The notes: generated from the letters alone by a model not told the origin. A stretch of 64,000 bases of DNA from Gilliamella apis (GCF_030758615.1 NZ_CP132381.1:2232001-2296000), one strand, 5' to 3'. Positions 38,925 through 50,158 are shown, counted from the first letter of the stretch. Numbers and translations are program-made.

Positions 38925-39830
38925 TTAATCGTCACTATAGCCTAAACTTCGAAGTGCTCGCTCATCATCAGCCCAGCCGGCTTTAACTTTTACCCACAAT
39001 TCTAAATGAACTTTATTATCAAAAAATAATTGCATATCTTTACGTGCTTCTATACCAATTTTTTTGATTTTTTCACCTTTATTACCAATGACCATTTTCT
39101 TTTGACCATCACGTTCAACTAAAATTAAACCATTGATACGGTACATGCCAGTACGTTCATCGACTTTAAATTGTTCTATTTCAACCGTGACAGAATAAGG
39201 TAGTTCATCACCTAAAAAGCGCATTAGTTTTTCACGGATGATTTCTGATGCCATAAACCGTTGTGAACGATCAGTAATATAATCTTCTGGGAAATGATGT
39301 TCACCAACAGGTAAATGTTTTTTTACAATGTCTTTGATGATATCAACGCCTTCGCCTTTTTCAGCACTAATAGGCACAACATCCAAAAAGTTGATCTTTT
39401 GGCTGATTTCTTGAATATGAGGCAACAGCTGGGTTTTGTCCGTAACATTGTCAATTTTATTGATCACCAGTAATACGGGTGCCTTACAATCTTTAAGTTT
39501 GCCTGCAACCATTTCATCATCATCAGTCCAGTGTGTGCCTTCAACAACAAAGATAACCAATTCAACATCACCAATTGAACTGCTAGCAGCACGATTCATT
39601 AAACGGTTAATCGCTCTTTTTTCTTCAATATGAAGACCGGGGGTATCAATATAGATAATTTGATCGTCACCTTGAGTATCAATACCTACAATACGGTGGC
39701 GTGTAGTTTGTGCCTTGCGTGAAGTTATTGATACTTTTTGGCCAAGTAGTTGATTTAATAAAGTTGATTTGCCGACATTCGGTCTACCGACGATGGCAAC
39801 AAATCCACAATGTTGTTTTGATTCTGTCAT
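38925..39830 (-). CDS. era: Ribosome-assembly GTPase Era
   Basis: A 301-residue GTPase that binds 16S rRNA near its 3' end during 30S maturation. G1 is [14 protein letters not shown]3 DTPGLH, G4 NKID, G5 SAEKGEG; the C-terminal KH domain has [16 protein letters not shown]. Length equals E. coli Era. Its ATG overlaps the rnc stop by 4 bases. In E. coli recO and pdxJ follow; here the next genes are purHD, so the operon has been cut after era. Confidence 0.97.
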   Translation of the reverse strand: MTESKQHCGFVAIVGRPNVGKSTLLNQLLGQKVSITSRKAQTTRHRIVGIDTQGDDQIIYIDTPGLHIEEKRAINRLMNRAASSSIGDVELVIFVVEGTHWTDDDEMVAGKLKDCKAPVLLVINKIDNVTDKTQLLPHIQEISQKINFLDVVPISAEKGEGVDIIKDIVKKHLPVGEHHFPEDYITDRSQRFMASEIIREKLMRFLGDELPYSVTVEIEQFKVDERTGMYRINGLILVERDGQKKMVIGNKGEKIKKIGIEARKDMQLFFDNKVHLELWVKVKAGWADDERALRSLGYSDD

Positions 39831-40501
39831 TTTATACCTAATTGGTTTAGTGCTTCTTGAGCTGCGGCTTGTTCAGCCTTACGACGGCTTAAACCTCGTC
39901 CTAAATATTGATGATCATCATTGTCAATTTTACATTGAATGAGAAACTCTTGCTCATGATTATCACCAGTAACTTCAAGAATTAAATAGCATGGTCGTTC
40001 ATGTCGAATACCTTGCAAATATTCCTGTAATCGTGTTTTAGCATCTTTTTGCTTAATGCCCGGTTTAATTTCGTTTAAACGTGTTGTATACCAAGCTAAA
40101 ATTAACTGACGAATATTTTCAATATTACTATCTAGATAAACAGCACCGATGATAGCTTCCACGGCATCAGAAATAATCGACTCACGGCGATAACCACCAC
40201 TTTTTAATTCGCCTTGACCTAAGATAAGGTAATCACCTAATTTAAACGCTTTACCCATTTCAGCAAGAGTTTGACCACAAACTAAACTTGCTCTCATTTG
40301 GCTAAGATCACCTTCATCTTGCTTGCTAAATCGATGATAAAGTTCATCAGCAATAACAAAACTAAGGATTGAATCACCTAAAAACTCTAGCCGCTCATTG
40401 TGCATTTTATTCGCACTGCGATGAGTTAGTGCGAGTTGCAGTAAAGATGTATCATTAAAATGATAACCAATCGATTGTTGTATTTGATTCAAATTTTTCA
40501 T
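39827..40501 (-). CDS. rnc: Ribonuclease III
   Basis: A 224-residue endonuclease for double-stranded RNA, processing rRNA precursors and many mRNAs. The catalytic signature is [20 protein letters not shown], the second acidic site [13 protein letters not shown], and the C-terminal double-stranded-RNA-binding domain begins [12 protein letters not shown] and ends [16 protein letters not shown] start it at the ATG at 40499-40501 (MKNLNQIQ), which matches the family length (E. coli 226); a longer frame would overlap lepB. Eleven bases separate it from lepB. Confidence 0.96.
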   Translation of the reverse strand: MKNLNQIQQSIGYHFNDTSLLQLALTHRSANKMHNERLEFLGDSILSFVIADELYHRFSKQDEGDLSQMRASLVCGQTLAEMGKAFKLGDYLILGQGELKSGGYRRESIISDAVEAIIGAVYLDSNIENIRQLILAWYTTRLNEIKPGIKQKDAKTRLQEYLQGIRHERPCYLILEVTGDNHEQEFLIQCKIDNDDHQYLGRGLSRRKAEQAAAQEALNQLGIK

Positions 40502-40512
40502 AGTTATCACTG

Positions 40513-41514
40513 TTAGTGGATCCCACCGATACGGCTGAATCGAATTCCTGTAGGCCATTCATCAGGTTGTTTTTCAAAACTAATCCAAATGGCGGTTGCA
40601 CGACCAACAAAGTTTTCTTCGGGAACAAAACCAAAATATCGGCTATCACCACTATTATCACGATTGTCACCCATCATAAAGTAATTACCTTGTGGTACTA
40701 CCCAAGTAGCAACCGGTTGACCTTTTTGATGATAATAATAACTCGGATCTTCCTCTATTCCTGACGTGGTTAAAATATCATGCGACTTGTTACCCAAGGT
40801 TTCTTGTTGAATTTTTATATCAAACGTTCTCATGGATTGAGAATCAACAATACCTTTGTCCTTATATTGTTCCAAGGTATAAAAACTTGGGTTAGATTTA
40901 TCTTTTTCGTGTACTTGTTTCCAATTACTTGGTTGTGGTTGAGTATAGTGCAAATCTAATGGTTCAGATCGTTGACCAACACAATTATTATCCGCTGTTT
41001 GACACGCAGGATAAATAACTATTTTCTTTTCATTAACCAAATAAACAATCTTATCGCCAGGTAAACCAACCACACGTTTAATTAGATCCATTTGCGGTAT
41101 GTTAGGGTGTTTAAATACAGCAACATCACCTCTTTGGGGTTTTCCTGTAGCAATTAGTACTTTATTGTTAATTGGATTTTTTAAGCCATAAGAAAATTTT
41201 TCTACAGCAATAAAATCACCAATTAATAAAGTTTGCATCATTGACCCTGAAGGAATTTGAAAGGGTTCATAGATAAATGAACGAATAACAAAAACTACGA
41301 ATAAAACCGGAAAAAAAGATGCTAAGCTTTCTACCCAACCTTTTGGTTTTCCAACCTCAGCAAGGATTCGCCCATCAACCTCACCATTATGGGCTTTACG
41401 CACTTCTTCTACTTTACGTTGTCTAGCTGGTTTCCATCTAAATTTTTCTAAAAACCAGAAGATTGCGGTAATAAAGGTTGCTAGTGTTAATATGATGGCA
41501 AATGTTCCAGCCAT
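40513..41514 (-). CDS. lepB: Signal peptidase I
   Basis: A 333-residue inner-membrane protease that removes Sec signal peptides. Two N-terminal membrane segments (residues 4-22 and about 62-80), then the catalytic serine in [14 protein letters not shown], the lysine in [14 protein letters not shown], and the closing [20 protein letters not shown] motif. It lies 20 bases after lepA in the conserved lepA-lepB-rnc-era order. Confidence 0.97.
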   Translation of the reverse strand: MAGTFAIILTLATFITAIFWFLEKFRWKPARQRKVEEVRKAHNGEVDGRILAEVGKPKGWVESLASFFPVLFVVFVIRSFIYEPFQIPSGSMMQTLLIGDFIAVEKFSYGLKNPINNKVLIATGKPQRGDVAVFKHPNIPQMDLIKRVVGLPGDKIVYLVNEKKIVIYPACQTADNNCVGQRSEPLDLHYTQPQPSNWKQVHEKDKSNPSFYTLEQYKDKGIVDSQSMRTFDIKIQQETLGNKSHDILTTSGIEEDPSYYYHQKGQPVATWVVPQGNYFMMGDNRDNSGDSRYFGFVPEENFVGRATAIWISFEKQPDEWPTGIRFSRIGGIH

Positions 41515-41534
41515 TTGTTTTCCTCTTTAACTGA

Positions 41535-43331
41535 TTAATCTTTTCCTACATGCAAAATTGCTAAAAACGCTTCTTGAGGCAGTTCAACATTACCTACTTG
41601 CTTCATGCGTTTTTTACCCTCTTTTTGCTTCTGTAAAAGTTTCTTTTTACGACTAACGTCACCGCCATAACATTTGGCTAATACGTTTTTGCGTAATTGT
41701 TTTACTGTAGAACGTGCTATTACATGATTACCTATTGCCGCTTGAATTGCTATATCAAACTGTTGACGAGGAATAAGATCTTTCATCTTTTCCACTAATT
41801 CTCGGCCACGGTAAGGTGCATTATCTTTGTGCGTGATAAGTGCCAATGCATCAACTCGTTCACCATTAATCAATACATCAAGTCTTACCATGTCAGCAAC
41901 TTGGAAACGTTTAAAACTATAATCTAAGGAAGCATAACCACGTGAAGTCGACTTAAGTTTATCAAAGAAATCCAACACAACTTCGGTCATTGGTATTTCG
42001 TAAGTTAATGCAACTTGATTGCCATGATAAACCATATTAACTTGTACACCACGTTTTTCAGCACATAATGTTATTACATTACCTAAGTAAGTTTGTGGTA
42101 CTAAAATATTACATTCAGCTATCGGCTCACGCAGTTCTTGAATATTATTTACGGCCGGTAGTTTAGCAGGGCTATCAACATAAATGATTTCATTTTGAGT
42201 GGTTAAAACCTCATAAACTACCGTTGGAGCTGTTGTAATAAGATCAAGGTTATATTCGCGCTCTAATCGTTCTTGAATGATTTCCATATGCAACAAGCCA
42301 AGGAAACCACAACGGAAACCAAATCCTAATGCACCTGAATTTTCTGGTTCATAAAAAAGTGAAGCATCGTTAAGGCTTAATTTACCTAATGCATCACGAA
42401 ATGCTTCGTAATCATCTGAGCTAGTTGGAAACAAACCTGCATAGACTTGTGGTTTAACTTTCTTAAAACCTGGTAATGCTTTCTCAGCAGGTGCTCTAGC
42501 TGATGTTAAGGTATCACCAACTGGTGCACCTAAGATATCTTTAATAGCACAAACCACCCATCCTACTTCACCGCAATGTAAACAGTCTTTATCAACTTGT
42601 TTTGGTGTAAAGATACCTAAACGATCAACATTATAAGTCATTCCGGTACTCATAACTTTGATTTTCTCACCTTTGCGCAGTTCACCATTTTTAATACGAA
42701 TTAGTGATACAACACCTAGGTAGTTATCAAACCATGAGTCAATAATTAGCGCTTGTAATGGTGCATTGGAATCACCTTCGGGTGCAGGAATATCATGAAC
42801 AAGTTGTTCAAGTACATCAACTACTCCAACACCGGTTTTCGCTGAACATCTGACTGCATTGCTAGCATCTATACCAACAATGTCTTCAATCTCTTCTGCC
42901 ACTCGTTCAGGTTCAGCCGCAGGTAAATCGATCTTATTAAGTACTGGCACGACTTCTAGATCCATATCGAGTGCCGTATAACAATTGGCAAGTGTTTGCG
43001 CTTCAACACCTTGTCCAGCATCGACTACCAATAATGCTCCTTCGCATGCAGCTAACGAGCGTGATACTTCATAAGAGAAGTCGACATGTCCAGGAGTATC
43101 AATAAAATTCAGCTGATATGTTTGGCCATCTTTAGCATGAAAATCTAAAGTAACACTTTGAGCTTTAATCGTAATCCCTCGTTCACGTTCCAAATCCATC
43201 GAGTCTAGAACTTGAGCTTCCATTTCGCGATCAGAAAGTCCACCACAAATTTGGATAATACGATCAGAAAGCGTTGATTTACCATGGTCAATATGAGCAA
43301 TAATTGAAAAATTGCGGATATTTTTATTCAT
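41535..43331 (-). CDS. lepA: Elongation factor 4 (LepA)
   Basis: A 598-residue translational GTPase. G1 [24 protein letters not shown] switch, [20 protein letters not shown], followed by EF-G-like domains and the LepA-specific C-terminus ending [12 protein letters not shown]. It remodels stalled or back-translocated ribosomes and assists ribosome assembly. Length nearly equals E. coli (599). Confidence 0.97.
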   Translation of the reverse strand: MNKNIRNFSIIAHIDHGKSTLSDRIIQICGGLSDREMEAQVLDSMDLERERGITIKAQSVTLDFHAKDGQTYQLNFIDTPGHVDFSYEVSRSLAACEGALLVVDAGQGVEAQTLANCYTALDMDLEVVPVLNKIDLPAAEPERVAEEIEDIVGIDASNAVRCSAKTGVGVVDVLEQLVHDIPAPEGDSNAPLQALIIDSWFDNYLGVVSLIRIKNGELRKGEKIKVMSTGMTYNVDRLGIFTPKQVDKDCLHCGEVGWVVCAIKDILGAPVGDTLTSARAPAEKALPGFKKVKPQVYAGLFPTSSDDYEAFRDALGKLSLNDASLFYEPENSGALGFGFRCGFLGLLHMEIIQERLEREYNLDLITTAPTVVYEVLTTQNEIIYVDSPAKLPAVNNIQELREPIAECNILVPQTYLGNVITLCAEKRGVQVNMVYHGNQVALTYEIPMTEVVLDFFDKLKSTSRGYASLDYSFKRFQVADMVRLDVLINGERVDALALITHKDNAPYRGRELVEKMKDLIPRQQFDIAIQAAIGNHVIARSTVKQLRKNVLAKCYGGDVSRKKKLLQKQKEGKKRMKQVGNVELPQEAFLAILHVGKD

Positions 43332-43458
43332 ATCAATAAGTTATATTTTAGTTATGTACTGTTAATTATCATTAATGTTATTGGTTATAAATAACAAGTC
43401 AAATAATCACGAATTTGAAAGCAGACATTCTACACATTAATAGTGAGTAAGCATAGTG

Positions 43459-44460
43459 TTATCGAGAGTTTTCCGATGATTTCTCAACAATATTTTGTGC
43501 AATTTTTTCTATTGTCACTTGTGGTAAATTGCCAATAATTATAATATTTTTATTACCCATGTTAGTTGAGAAAATCGTTCGGCCACCTTGCTGTATAATT
43601 TGATTTAATTGACTGGCCTGCTCTAAAGAAACATTTACAGTAAATGAAAACACACCATCAGAAAACAGCTTAGTTGCTATATCAGAGCTATAAAAATTTA
43701 CATTATAAGCAGCTATCTCTTTAAACCCTTTAGGTAACCATGCTAAATGCCAAGCATCAAGAAGATTATTTTGTTTTTCAATTGATAATAAAATTGGGTA
43801 GGTTCGATTATCAATATAATTTTTAAATTTTTTTGCATCAAAGTCTTTATCGAGATCAACCACTTTTAATTGATTAACAATATCATTATCTTCATCTAGT
43901 AAATCAATGCGTAGAGGTAAAAAATTTTCATCATCGATCCATATAACATAACTGTAACGATCTTTATCTTTAGCAATAATTTTGACTAATTGAGCGCCTC
44001 GGTTAGCCGTTCTAGCTTTTCCTAATAAAATAAAATCATAAATATTAGCTAATGAATTAAAATCATTATAAACAACGTCAGGAAAAGCTTCTGTAATGCG
44101 GGAACTTGAAATCGAAAAAGAAGGACTATCTGGTTGAAAATAACTAGTAGTATTATTATGTAAAATAATCTCTTTAGCTGGACCTTCAAGATAAAGTAGT
44201 TGAGCATTAATATTCTCTTTCTTATCAGCACCTAAATGATTATATTCAAAAGTAGTTGCATATTGATCTTTATCTTGGGCAACAAAATGAATTTGATAAT
44301 CTCGTGTCTGCACCGCTTTGGTCATTTTATTGAGTAAACTCAGTGCATCATGTGTTTCTTCAGCCATAACTGATGCGGAGAAAAATATAAAAAACAGAGT
44401 AATAATAAAATTGTTACTCTGTTTCAGCTTAAGTGTTATCAAAGAATAAAGAAAATTCAT
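43459..44460 (-). CDS. rseB: Sigma-E factor regulatory protein RseB
   Basis: A 333-residue periplasmic protein with a signal peptide ending SASVMA near residue 33, a LolA-like N-terminal lipid-sensing domain and the MucB/RseB C-terminal domain (AWHLAWLPKGFKEIAAY, VSLEQA, GNLPQVTIEKIAQNIV). It binds RseA and blocks its cleavage until misassembled lipopolysaccharide or porins appear. It starts 6 bases after rseA. The gap to lepA is only 127 bases, so rseC, next in E. coli, is absent. Confidence 0.93.
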   Translation of the reverse strand: MNFLYSLITLKLKQSNNFIITLFFIFFSASVMAEETHDALSLLNKMTKAVQTRDYQIHFVAQDKDQYATTFEYNHLGADKKENINAQLLYLEGPAKEIILHNNTTSYFQPDSPSFSISSSRITEAFPDVVYNDFNSLANIYDFILLGKARTANRGAQLVKIIAKDKDRYSYVIWIDDENFLPLRIDLLDEDNDIVNQLKVVDLDKDFDAKKFKNYIDNRTYPILLSIEKQNNLLDAWHLAWLPKGFKEIAAYNVNFYSSDIATKLFSDGVFSFTVNVSLEQASQLNQIIQQGGRTIFSTNMGNKNIIIIGNLPQVTIEKIAQNIVEKSSENSR

Positions 44461-44466
44461 TTTAAG

Positions 44467-45027
44467 TTAACGGGCATTTAACCTTTTTTGTAATTCATAA
44501 TCTTGAACCAACAACCTAATCTTATCATATTGTCTTTTTTCAAGAAGTTGTTGATCATTATGTTGTTGTATACCACCAACAGGCGCAACGTTTACTCCCA
44601 TAGGGATAGTATTTAGCGTAGGCGCACCACTAACTTCATCTGATTGACCTTGATGATATTGGACTCCAGCAATAATAGCTAATGTAACGCAAGCAGCTAA
44701 TCCAACTTGACTAACTTTAGCCATAATATCTTTCATTCGAATCCAGAATAGATTTTCGGCTTTTGGAATTAAAATCTCACTTTGAGATGGTTGCTCAGTT
44801 AATTGTGGATATAAATCATCATCAGCAATCGCCATAGCAACTTGATTAGTAATATCTAATGTTAATGAACTACCGTGCAATTCTCCTCGCATTGCGTCTC
44901 TTACAATATGATAACGATGCCAGCAGGATTGCAAACTTTCATTATGGCTAACCATCTCAACAACGTGTTGATCTGTTAATTCACCATCCATTAATAATGA
45001 AAGTTGCTGTTTCTGTTCTATTTGCAT
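44467..45027 (-). CDS. rseA: Anti-sigma-E factor RseA
   Basis: A 186-residue single-pass inner-membrane protein. The cytoplasmic N-terminal domain (LSLLMDGELTDQHVVEMV, CWHRYHIVRDAMRGEL) is the sigma-binding part; a membrane helix follows at about 97-117 (VGLAACVTLAIIAGVQY) and the short periplasmic tail should contact RseB. Under envelope stress it is degraded by DegS and RseP, releasing sigma-E. Thirty residues shorter than the E. coli protein, mainly in the periplasmic part. Confidence 0.93.
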   Translation of the reverse strand: MQIEQKQQLSLLMDGELTDQHVVEMVSHNESLQSCWHRYHIVRDAMRGELHGSSLTLDITNQVAMAIADDDLYPQLTEQPSQSEILIPKAENLFWIRMKDIMAKVSQVGLAACVTLAIIAGVQYHQGQSDEVSGAPTLNTIPMGVNVAPVGGIQQHNDQQLLEKRQYDKIRLLVQDYELQKRLNAR

Positions 45028-45062
45028 AGTAGATACCTTAAATGTCTTGCTACTTAATTTAT

Positions 45063-45635
45063 TTAACCAATTAAAGGTTTAATTTTTTCATCAATAGCAT
45101 CACGAGCTCTAAAAATACGTGATCTAACTGTTCCAACCGGTGTTCCCATAATTTCGGCAATTTCCTCATAACTTAGACCGTCAATTTCACGTAATGTGAT
45201 AGCTGTTCTCAAATCATCAGGTAATGCTTCAATTGCATCAAATACAACTTTTTCAACTTCTTTAGAAAGAACTAAACTTTCTGGGTTATCGACATCTCTC
45301 AATGAGTCGGCACCTTCATAACTTTCAGCTTCACTAGCATCAATATCCGAAGATGGCGGTCGTCGACCTTGCGAAATTAAATAATTTTTTGCTGTATTAA
45401 CCGCAATTCGGTACAACCAAGTATAAAAAATACTTTCACCCTTAAAAGAACTTAACGAACGATAAGCTTTGATAAAGGTTTCTTGCACAACATCAGGGAC
45501 CTCAGAAGGTAAAACGTAACGTGATACCAAATGAGCTAGCTTATTTTGATAACGAACAACAAGTAAATTAAACGCATTTTTATCTCCGTTTAAAACGCGA
45601 TCAACTAAAACTTGGTCTGTTATTTGCTCCCCCAT
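45063..45635 (-). CDS. rpoE: RNA polymerase sigma-E factor
   Basis: A 190-residue ECF sigma factor. Region 2 is FNLLVVRYQNKLAHLVSRYV with DVVQETFIKAYRSL and FYTWLYRIAVNTAKNYL; region 4 is EALPDDLRTAITLREIDGLS and EEIAEIMGTPVGTVRSRIFR. It directs transcription of envelope-stress genes and is held by RseA. First gene of rpoE-rseA-rseB, behind a promoter of its own type. Confidence 0.97.
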   Translation of the reverse strand: MGEQITDQVLVDRVLNGDKNAFNLLVVRYQNKLAHLVSRYVLPSEVPDVVQETFIKAYRSLSSFKGESIFYTWLYRIAVNTAKNYLISQGRRPPSSDIDASEAESYEGADSLRDVDNPESLVLSKEVEKVVFDAIEALPDDLRTAITLREIDGLSYEEIAEIMGTPVGTVRSRIFRARDAIDEKIKPLIG

Positions 45636-45697
45636 TAAAGGCCATTCCTTATTATGTTAATAACTATTAGTTGGCCCAAAACTGTGCACTCTAACAG

Positions 45698-45725
45698 TTA
45701 GATTCGTAAATTTAAAAAAAGTTCC
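45698..45725 (-). promoter_or_regulatory. Sigma-E-type autoregulatory promoter of rpoE
   Basis: On the minus strand, GGAACTT (45719-45725) is followed after 16 bases by TCTAA (45698-45702). The -35 matches the sigma-E consensus fully and the -10 matches the TCTAA/TCTGA form; the predicted start is about 55 bases before rpoE. Confidence 0.8.
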
Positions 45726-45836
45726 CATTATTTTAATAGAAATTTCATTTTTTTAATCAATCATTTTCATTTTTAATTATTTATATACTAAAAAATAATG
45801 ATTTTATTAAATTTTTGGATAAATTTTTTTAGATAA

Positions 45837-48308
45837 TTAATTCAATAAGAAGATTTCGCGCTCACCCGCATCATTATACGTGATCTGATAAAATTGCGGT
45901 AAATTAAAATTAACTGAGCTACTGGTAGTGAAAGTAAAACGGTCATCAGATAATACATAAAAATCATTAATATCTTTAACCATATTTTCTTTAGTACCAT
46001 TACAATTACGGTATATTTCTATTTGATTATGTTCATTTAAAATATATAAATCAAATCCTGAAGTGGTATCTTCAAAGAAGAATTGAATAATACCTTCATA
46101 AGCGACGCTATCTATCTCTTTAGGTAATTCATTACTTTCATCTAAGATATTTAACGGCCTACCTTGAACCTTATTATTCGATACCGCTCCATAAAAATCA
46201 ATAGCATTTTCAAACTGATGAAATGAAACGCCAAACCGCTCAAAAAATAGATACCATGAAGCACCATCGATTCTAAGTGGTTTGACTTGAGTTAAATTAT
46301 TTTTAGTAGTAGTTAATCGTAAATCAACACAGTCATCCATCAGTTTTTTCATTTGTTTACGGATTTCATGACTAAGATGTTTACTATAACAGAAAATTTC
46401 GACTGAGTTAGGTAAATCAGCATCTTTATGCATACGATTAAGTAATGCTTTTATAGCTTCAAGTACACATAAAGAACCGCTAAAATGTAACACTCGAATC
46501 TCATTCCATGAGTTACGATAAAGTAAATCGATAGAACCAACTAAGCTTAATTCTTGCTTGCCATAATTTAAAACATTAGTACTAATTTCATCCTCAAGTT
46601 CTAAATTAATAGTTGGATCATCTTCTAAATTCAAGATAATAGCTAAATGGCGTATTTCACAAGGCCCATATAACTGTTCCTCAGTTGCGGTAGGTACATC
46701 TATCGGAAAATAATTTTTCAGATCTTCGATGAGCTTGGTTATTCTTTGATTTTCTCGTTCATCACCATCGTAATAATAAAAATTGGTTGAATCAGAAATT
46801 AAACCATTAAAGTAACACCAACCAACTAATTTGACTAAGTATTTACTATATTCTAAGTATTGATGACCGATAATAGAATTTAGTTTAGGTGTTTGATTAT
46901 AAACATACCAACCGGCTCGATTAATACGATCTTCTTTGACATGAATAAAAGTTAATACCTCTTCTTGCAGATTATCCGAAATATTAAGTTTTAATGTTGA
47001 AATTTTACCCGGTAAAACTTCAAAAGAGGCATATAATTTACGAGTCAATATGGCCAAATCTTGTGGGCTAATAAGTGAATCTAAGTTATTACGACGCCCA
47101 AAATTGAGTAAATTACGATAACCTGTCATCATTGTGTGGAGCATTATTTCGTGTATTTCACGTACTTGTTCTATTTTCCATGTTTTACTGGCGTCCAATT
47201 TTACCAATAACTTATGCTTCCATCCCCATTGTTGAACTAATTCATGTAATATTTTACGACGCCATGATGATGGTTGATCATTATCTGATAATTTTTCATT
47301 TACTTTTAAATAAAAGCAATGTCTTACCAACTCAAGACGTTGAAAATCTCTAATTTCAATTAGATAATTGGAAATTCGATCTAACAACATAGAGTATGAA
47401 TCAAGATAATGATGAACGTGAATTTCACCTTTTTGAATATACTCGCGCATTTCATAAGCAATTGGTCTATTTTCAGGATAGATTGAAGAATAAACTTCAA
47501 GTAGTAATGTTTTTAATACAGCTTTAAATGGTGAATCGATACTTTTATAGAGTTGCCATAAACTTGCACCAAAATACTCTTCTGCAGACAATCCTGTAAG
47601 TGGTCCAAAATCGATCCATTCTTCACGTTTGATTATATTAGCAACCACCAATGCTTGAACACATGTTTCATAAGTTGGGTAAGTAACATCATTAATTGTA
47701 AAATCAGCTGGAACTGCAAACCATAGCAGTCGTTTACCAGCTAAAAGATTGGCCGAACGATAGAACTCTTCAAGCAATAAAATATGTTGTGCTGAACCAC
47801 AGTTTTCACCCATCAAACATTCATGATGTTGGTTGATAAATCGATCGACATCAACGACAAATAAAGTAAGTTTTACACCAAGTTTTTCAGCCCACTCTTC
47901 AATCAATCGACACTTTGTTATTAAAGCTTGCTTTTTAACTTTAGATAAATTATTTTCGATACAAACCCATATATCAAGATCCGAGGTAACTGCCTGTCCT
48001 ATAGAGCAAGTACTACCCATTGAATATAGTGCAGATATATCAGAATATTTTTTCTGTGTAGTGTTATTAAAATTGAAACAATGTTGTAGTTGTTCAATAA
48101 TCTCGTTTGAAGGTTGATAGTATGCAATACCTGATGGCGTATCTATATTTAGATAACCTGGAAGATCTGGATGATGAAAATGAAAAAGCACTGGTAACAA
48201 TGAAAAAACTCGTTGGAATTCCAAAGGCATTCCACTCCGAGCTCGCTCATGTTTCAGAATAGCAAGATCATCAAGTTCTTTTTTTATGTTATTAATATCG
48301 TATTGCAT
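45837..48308 (-). CDS. cyaA: Class I adenylate cyclase
   Basis: An 823-residue enterobacterial-type adenylate cyclase that makes cAMP for CRP. The catalytic N-terminal half contains LYSMGSTCSIGQAVTSDLDIWVC, the family signature with the two metal-binding aspartates, and MGENCGSAQHILLLEEFYRS. The C-terminal regulatory half, the target of the glucose PTS in E. coli, is less conserved. Slightly shorter than E. coli (848). It diverges from nudL. A perfect CRP site at 58525-58540 shows that the cAMP produced has a target in this window. Confidence 0.95.
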   Translation of the reverse strand: MQYDINNIKKELDDLAILKHERARSGMPLEFQRVFSLLPVLFHFHHPDLPGYLNIDTPSGIAYYQPSNEIIEQLQHCFNFNNTTQKKYSDISALYSMGSTCSIGQAVTSDLDIWVCIENNLSKVKKQALITKCRLIEEWAEKLGVKLTLFVVDVDRFINQHHECLMGENCGSAQHILLLEEFYRSANLLAGKRLLWFAVPADFTINDVTYPTYETCVQALVVANIIKREEWIDFGPLTGLSAEEYFGASLWQLYKSIDSPFKAVLKTLLLEVYSSIYPENRPIAYEMREYIQKGEIHVHHYLDSYSMLLDRISNYLIEIRDFQRLELVRHCFYLKVNEKLSDNDQPSSWRRKILHELVQQWGWKHKLLVKLDASKTWKIEQVREIHEIMLHTMMTGYRNLLNFGRRNNLDSLISPQDLAILTRKLYASFEVLPGKISTLKLNISDNLQEEVLTFIHVKEDRINRAGWYVYNQTPKLNSIIGHQYLEYSKYLVKLVGWCYFNGLISDSTNFYYYDGDERENQRITKLIEDLKNYFPIDVPTATEEQLYGPCEIRHLAIILNLEDDPTINLELEDEISTNVLNYGKQELSLVGSIDLLYRNSWNEIRVLHFSGSLCVLEAIKALLNRMHKDADLPNSVEIFCYSKHLSHEIRKQMKKLMDDCVDLRLTTTKNNLTQVKPLRIDGASWYLFFERFGVSFHQFENAIDFYGAVSNNKVQGRPLNILDESNELPKEIDSVAYEGIIQFFFEDTTSGFDLYILNEHNQIEIYRNCNGTKENMVKDINDFYVLSDDRFTFTTSSSVNFNLPQFYQITYNDAGEREIFLLN

Positions 48309-48416
48309 AGTATGATTCAGGTGAAACAGATGTACTATTGACGAACAATTTCTCCAATAAGTTTATATTATAACGTAAAAAGAATGTAAATCTAAAAATA
48401 AAACGAAATAAATATT

Positions 48417-49040
48417 ATGACCACAATAAAAAAAATATCACAATCTTTAAAAAAAACCAAAAACCAATTTCATACTATCAATAAAGCTGCTGTTTTAATC
48501 CCAATTATAACTATCGAAAATCAATTACACCTACTCTTTCAAGTACGTTCAAAGAAACTTAAATGGCAACCCGGTGATATTTGCTTTCCTGGTGGTCGCG
48601 TTGAAGCAACTGATGATAACCCTGAATATACAGCTAAACGTGAAACCTTTGAAGAGTTAGGCATTACTATTGATCAAATAACTATTTTAGGACAATTACC
48701 GAAATTTATTGCTTCGTTAGGAATGATGATTTATCCATTTGTCGCAAAAATTGAATCTTTAGATAATTTGCTACTTAATCAAGATGAAGTTGAATCTATT
48801 TTTACGGTTCCACTTGAATGGTTTATTAACCATCAACCGAAACAAGCCACTATGTTAGTTGGTTTTAAACCTGACGACAATTTTCCATTTGAATTGGTAC
48901 CTAATCGAACAGCAAATTGGCAACAAAAGTCACAACATGATGTTTATTTTTATAAATATGAAAATTTTGTTATTTGGGGATTAACTGCACAAATTATTAA
49001 TAGTTTTATAAGAACCATCAAATGTAATGCCCAATTATAA
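48417..49040 (+). CDS. nudL: Nudix CoA pyrophosphatase, NudL-like
   Basis: A 207-residue Nudix hydrolase. The Nudix box is RETFEELGI preceded by CFPGGRVEATD, and KLKWQPGDICFPGGR is typical of the CoA/NUDT7 group to which E. coli NudL (YeaB) belongs. It probably splits coenzyme A or its derivatives to 3',5'-ADP and phosphopantetheine. It starts with MTTIKKISQS and diverges from cyaA. The substrate is inferred from motif resemblance. Confidence 0.85.
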   Translation: MTTIKKISQSLKKTKNQFHTINKAAVLIPIITIENQLHLLFQVRSKKLKWQPGDICFPGGRVEATDDNPEYTAKRETFEELGITIDQITILGQLPKFIASLGMMIYPFVAKIESLDNLLLNQDEVESIFTVPLEWFINHQPKQATMLVGFKPDDNFPFELVPNRTANWQQKSQHDVYFYKYENFVIWGLTAQIINSFIRTIKCNAQL

Positions 49041-49340
49041 ATTACAGCTAAATTAAATATGATTCAGTTTTGACTTTAACATAAAATGCTTTAAGAAAAA
49101 TTTTTTCAAAAAAAACCAAGTGGTACCTACACAAATATTTTGATTAATATATACTATTAATCGGTTATTTCTCATTTCTATCATTTCTACCCTGTTTTAT
49201 CTAGCTGTCTGAAAGAATTAGTAAAAAAATTATTTCGAGAGCGTTATTCTTGTTTAAAAAACTCTCATGCAATACCCTCATAGAATAAGCGTTACAAATT
49301 GTTTTTTAATTTTTATAACATAAATATGAAGGACATTATT
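49041..49340. other. Intergenic region before the YdgH-like gene
   Basis: 300 AT-rich bases. GAGAG and CTCTC around 49230-49267 could form a weak stem. No gene, operator or clear terminator is visible; it should contain the promoter of the YdgH-like gene. Confidence 0.4.
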
Positions 49341-50141
49341 ATGAAACGTTTTAATAAATCATCTATTGCATTAACTTTACTATTATCTCTACCTGTTGCC
49401 AATACTTATGCGGCATTACCATTAACAGCTGAAGAAAGTAATAACCTCATTCCTTACAAAGAAATTTCAGTAACTGGTAGCTATTTACAAGCACAAAATG
49501 CAGCAGATGATATATCTAAAGCTGCTGATGAAGCTGGAGCAAAATATTATCATATCACTGGTATTGAACAACCAGCTACTGGAACTTCAACCGATCGTGC
49601 TATTGTTTATGCTGATATTTATTTATCAAATGCTCCAATTGCTGTGAGCAAAGATGAAGCTACCCATAACGGCATTGTACTTTATCCACGATCTAAAGCT
49701 CTTTATTATTTACCATTTGAAATAGTCAAATTCAAAGGTAGCTACAACAACACATCTGAAATAATGGATTCAGCAAGTAAAATAGCTGCTGAAAAAAATG
49801 CTTATGCATTTTATGTGTATTCAATTACTGCCGATGATGTTAAAAATAATGAGCAGGAAATCGATGTTGCTTTATATAAAAAAGATGCACCTGTCCGTGA
49901 CTTTATTATCTCTAAAGCAATTGCAGGTCAAGATGCTTATGAAATCACTAGTGATGCTTTCAAAGTAATGAAACCTTATCAAACTATTGTGTTCCATGGC
50001 ACATTTAATAATACTAGCGAAATTAGTGCCGCTGCACAAAAATATGCTATCGCTAATGATGCTCATTTCTATTATGTTAAAGAAGTCTCTGCCAATCGTG
50101 CCGACACAGCTCAAACAGTTTATGTAAATTTATATAAATAA
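49341..50141 (+). CDS. ydgH: YdgH-like periplasmic protein with three DUF1471 domains
   Basis: A 266-residue exported protein. I start it at the ATG at 49341, which has GAAGGA upstream and gives a clean signal peptide (MKRFNKSSIALTLLLSLPVA, cleavage after TYA); the longer frame would spoil it. Three copies of the small DUF1471/BhsA-McbA fold follow at about 35-85, 120-180 and 205-266. The marks are YKEISVTGSYLQAQNAADDI, VKFKGSYNNTSEIMDSASK and IVFHGTFNNTSEISAAAQK, each closed by a VYADIYL/VALYK/VNLYK strand. The three-domain plan matches E. coli YdgH, a periplasmic protein linked to stress and surface properties. Exact role unproved. Confidence 0.88.
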   Translation: MKRFNKSSIALTLLLSLPVANTYAALPLTAEESNNLIPYKEISVTGSYLQAQNAADDISKAADEAGAKYYHITGIEQPATGTSTDRAIVYADIYLSNAPIAVSKDEATHNGIVLYPRSKALYYLPFEIVKFKGSYNNTSEIMDSASKIAAEKNAYAFYVYSITADDVKNNEQEIDVALYKKDAPVRDFIISKAIAGQDAYEITSDAFKVMKPYQTIVFHGTFNNTSEISAAAQKYAIANDAHFYYVKEVSANRADTAQTVYVNLYK

Positions 50142-50158
50142 CGATCCACTACATAATT

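Noticed and set aside
40502-40558. Longer N-terminus of ribonuclease III beginning inside lepB
   Set aside because: The internal ATG at 40501 gives the family's normal start and length.
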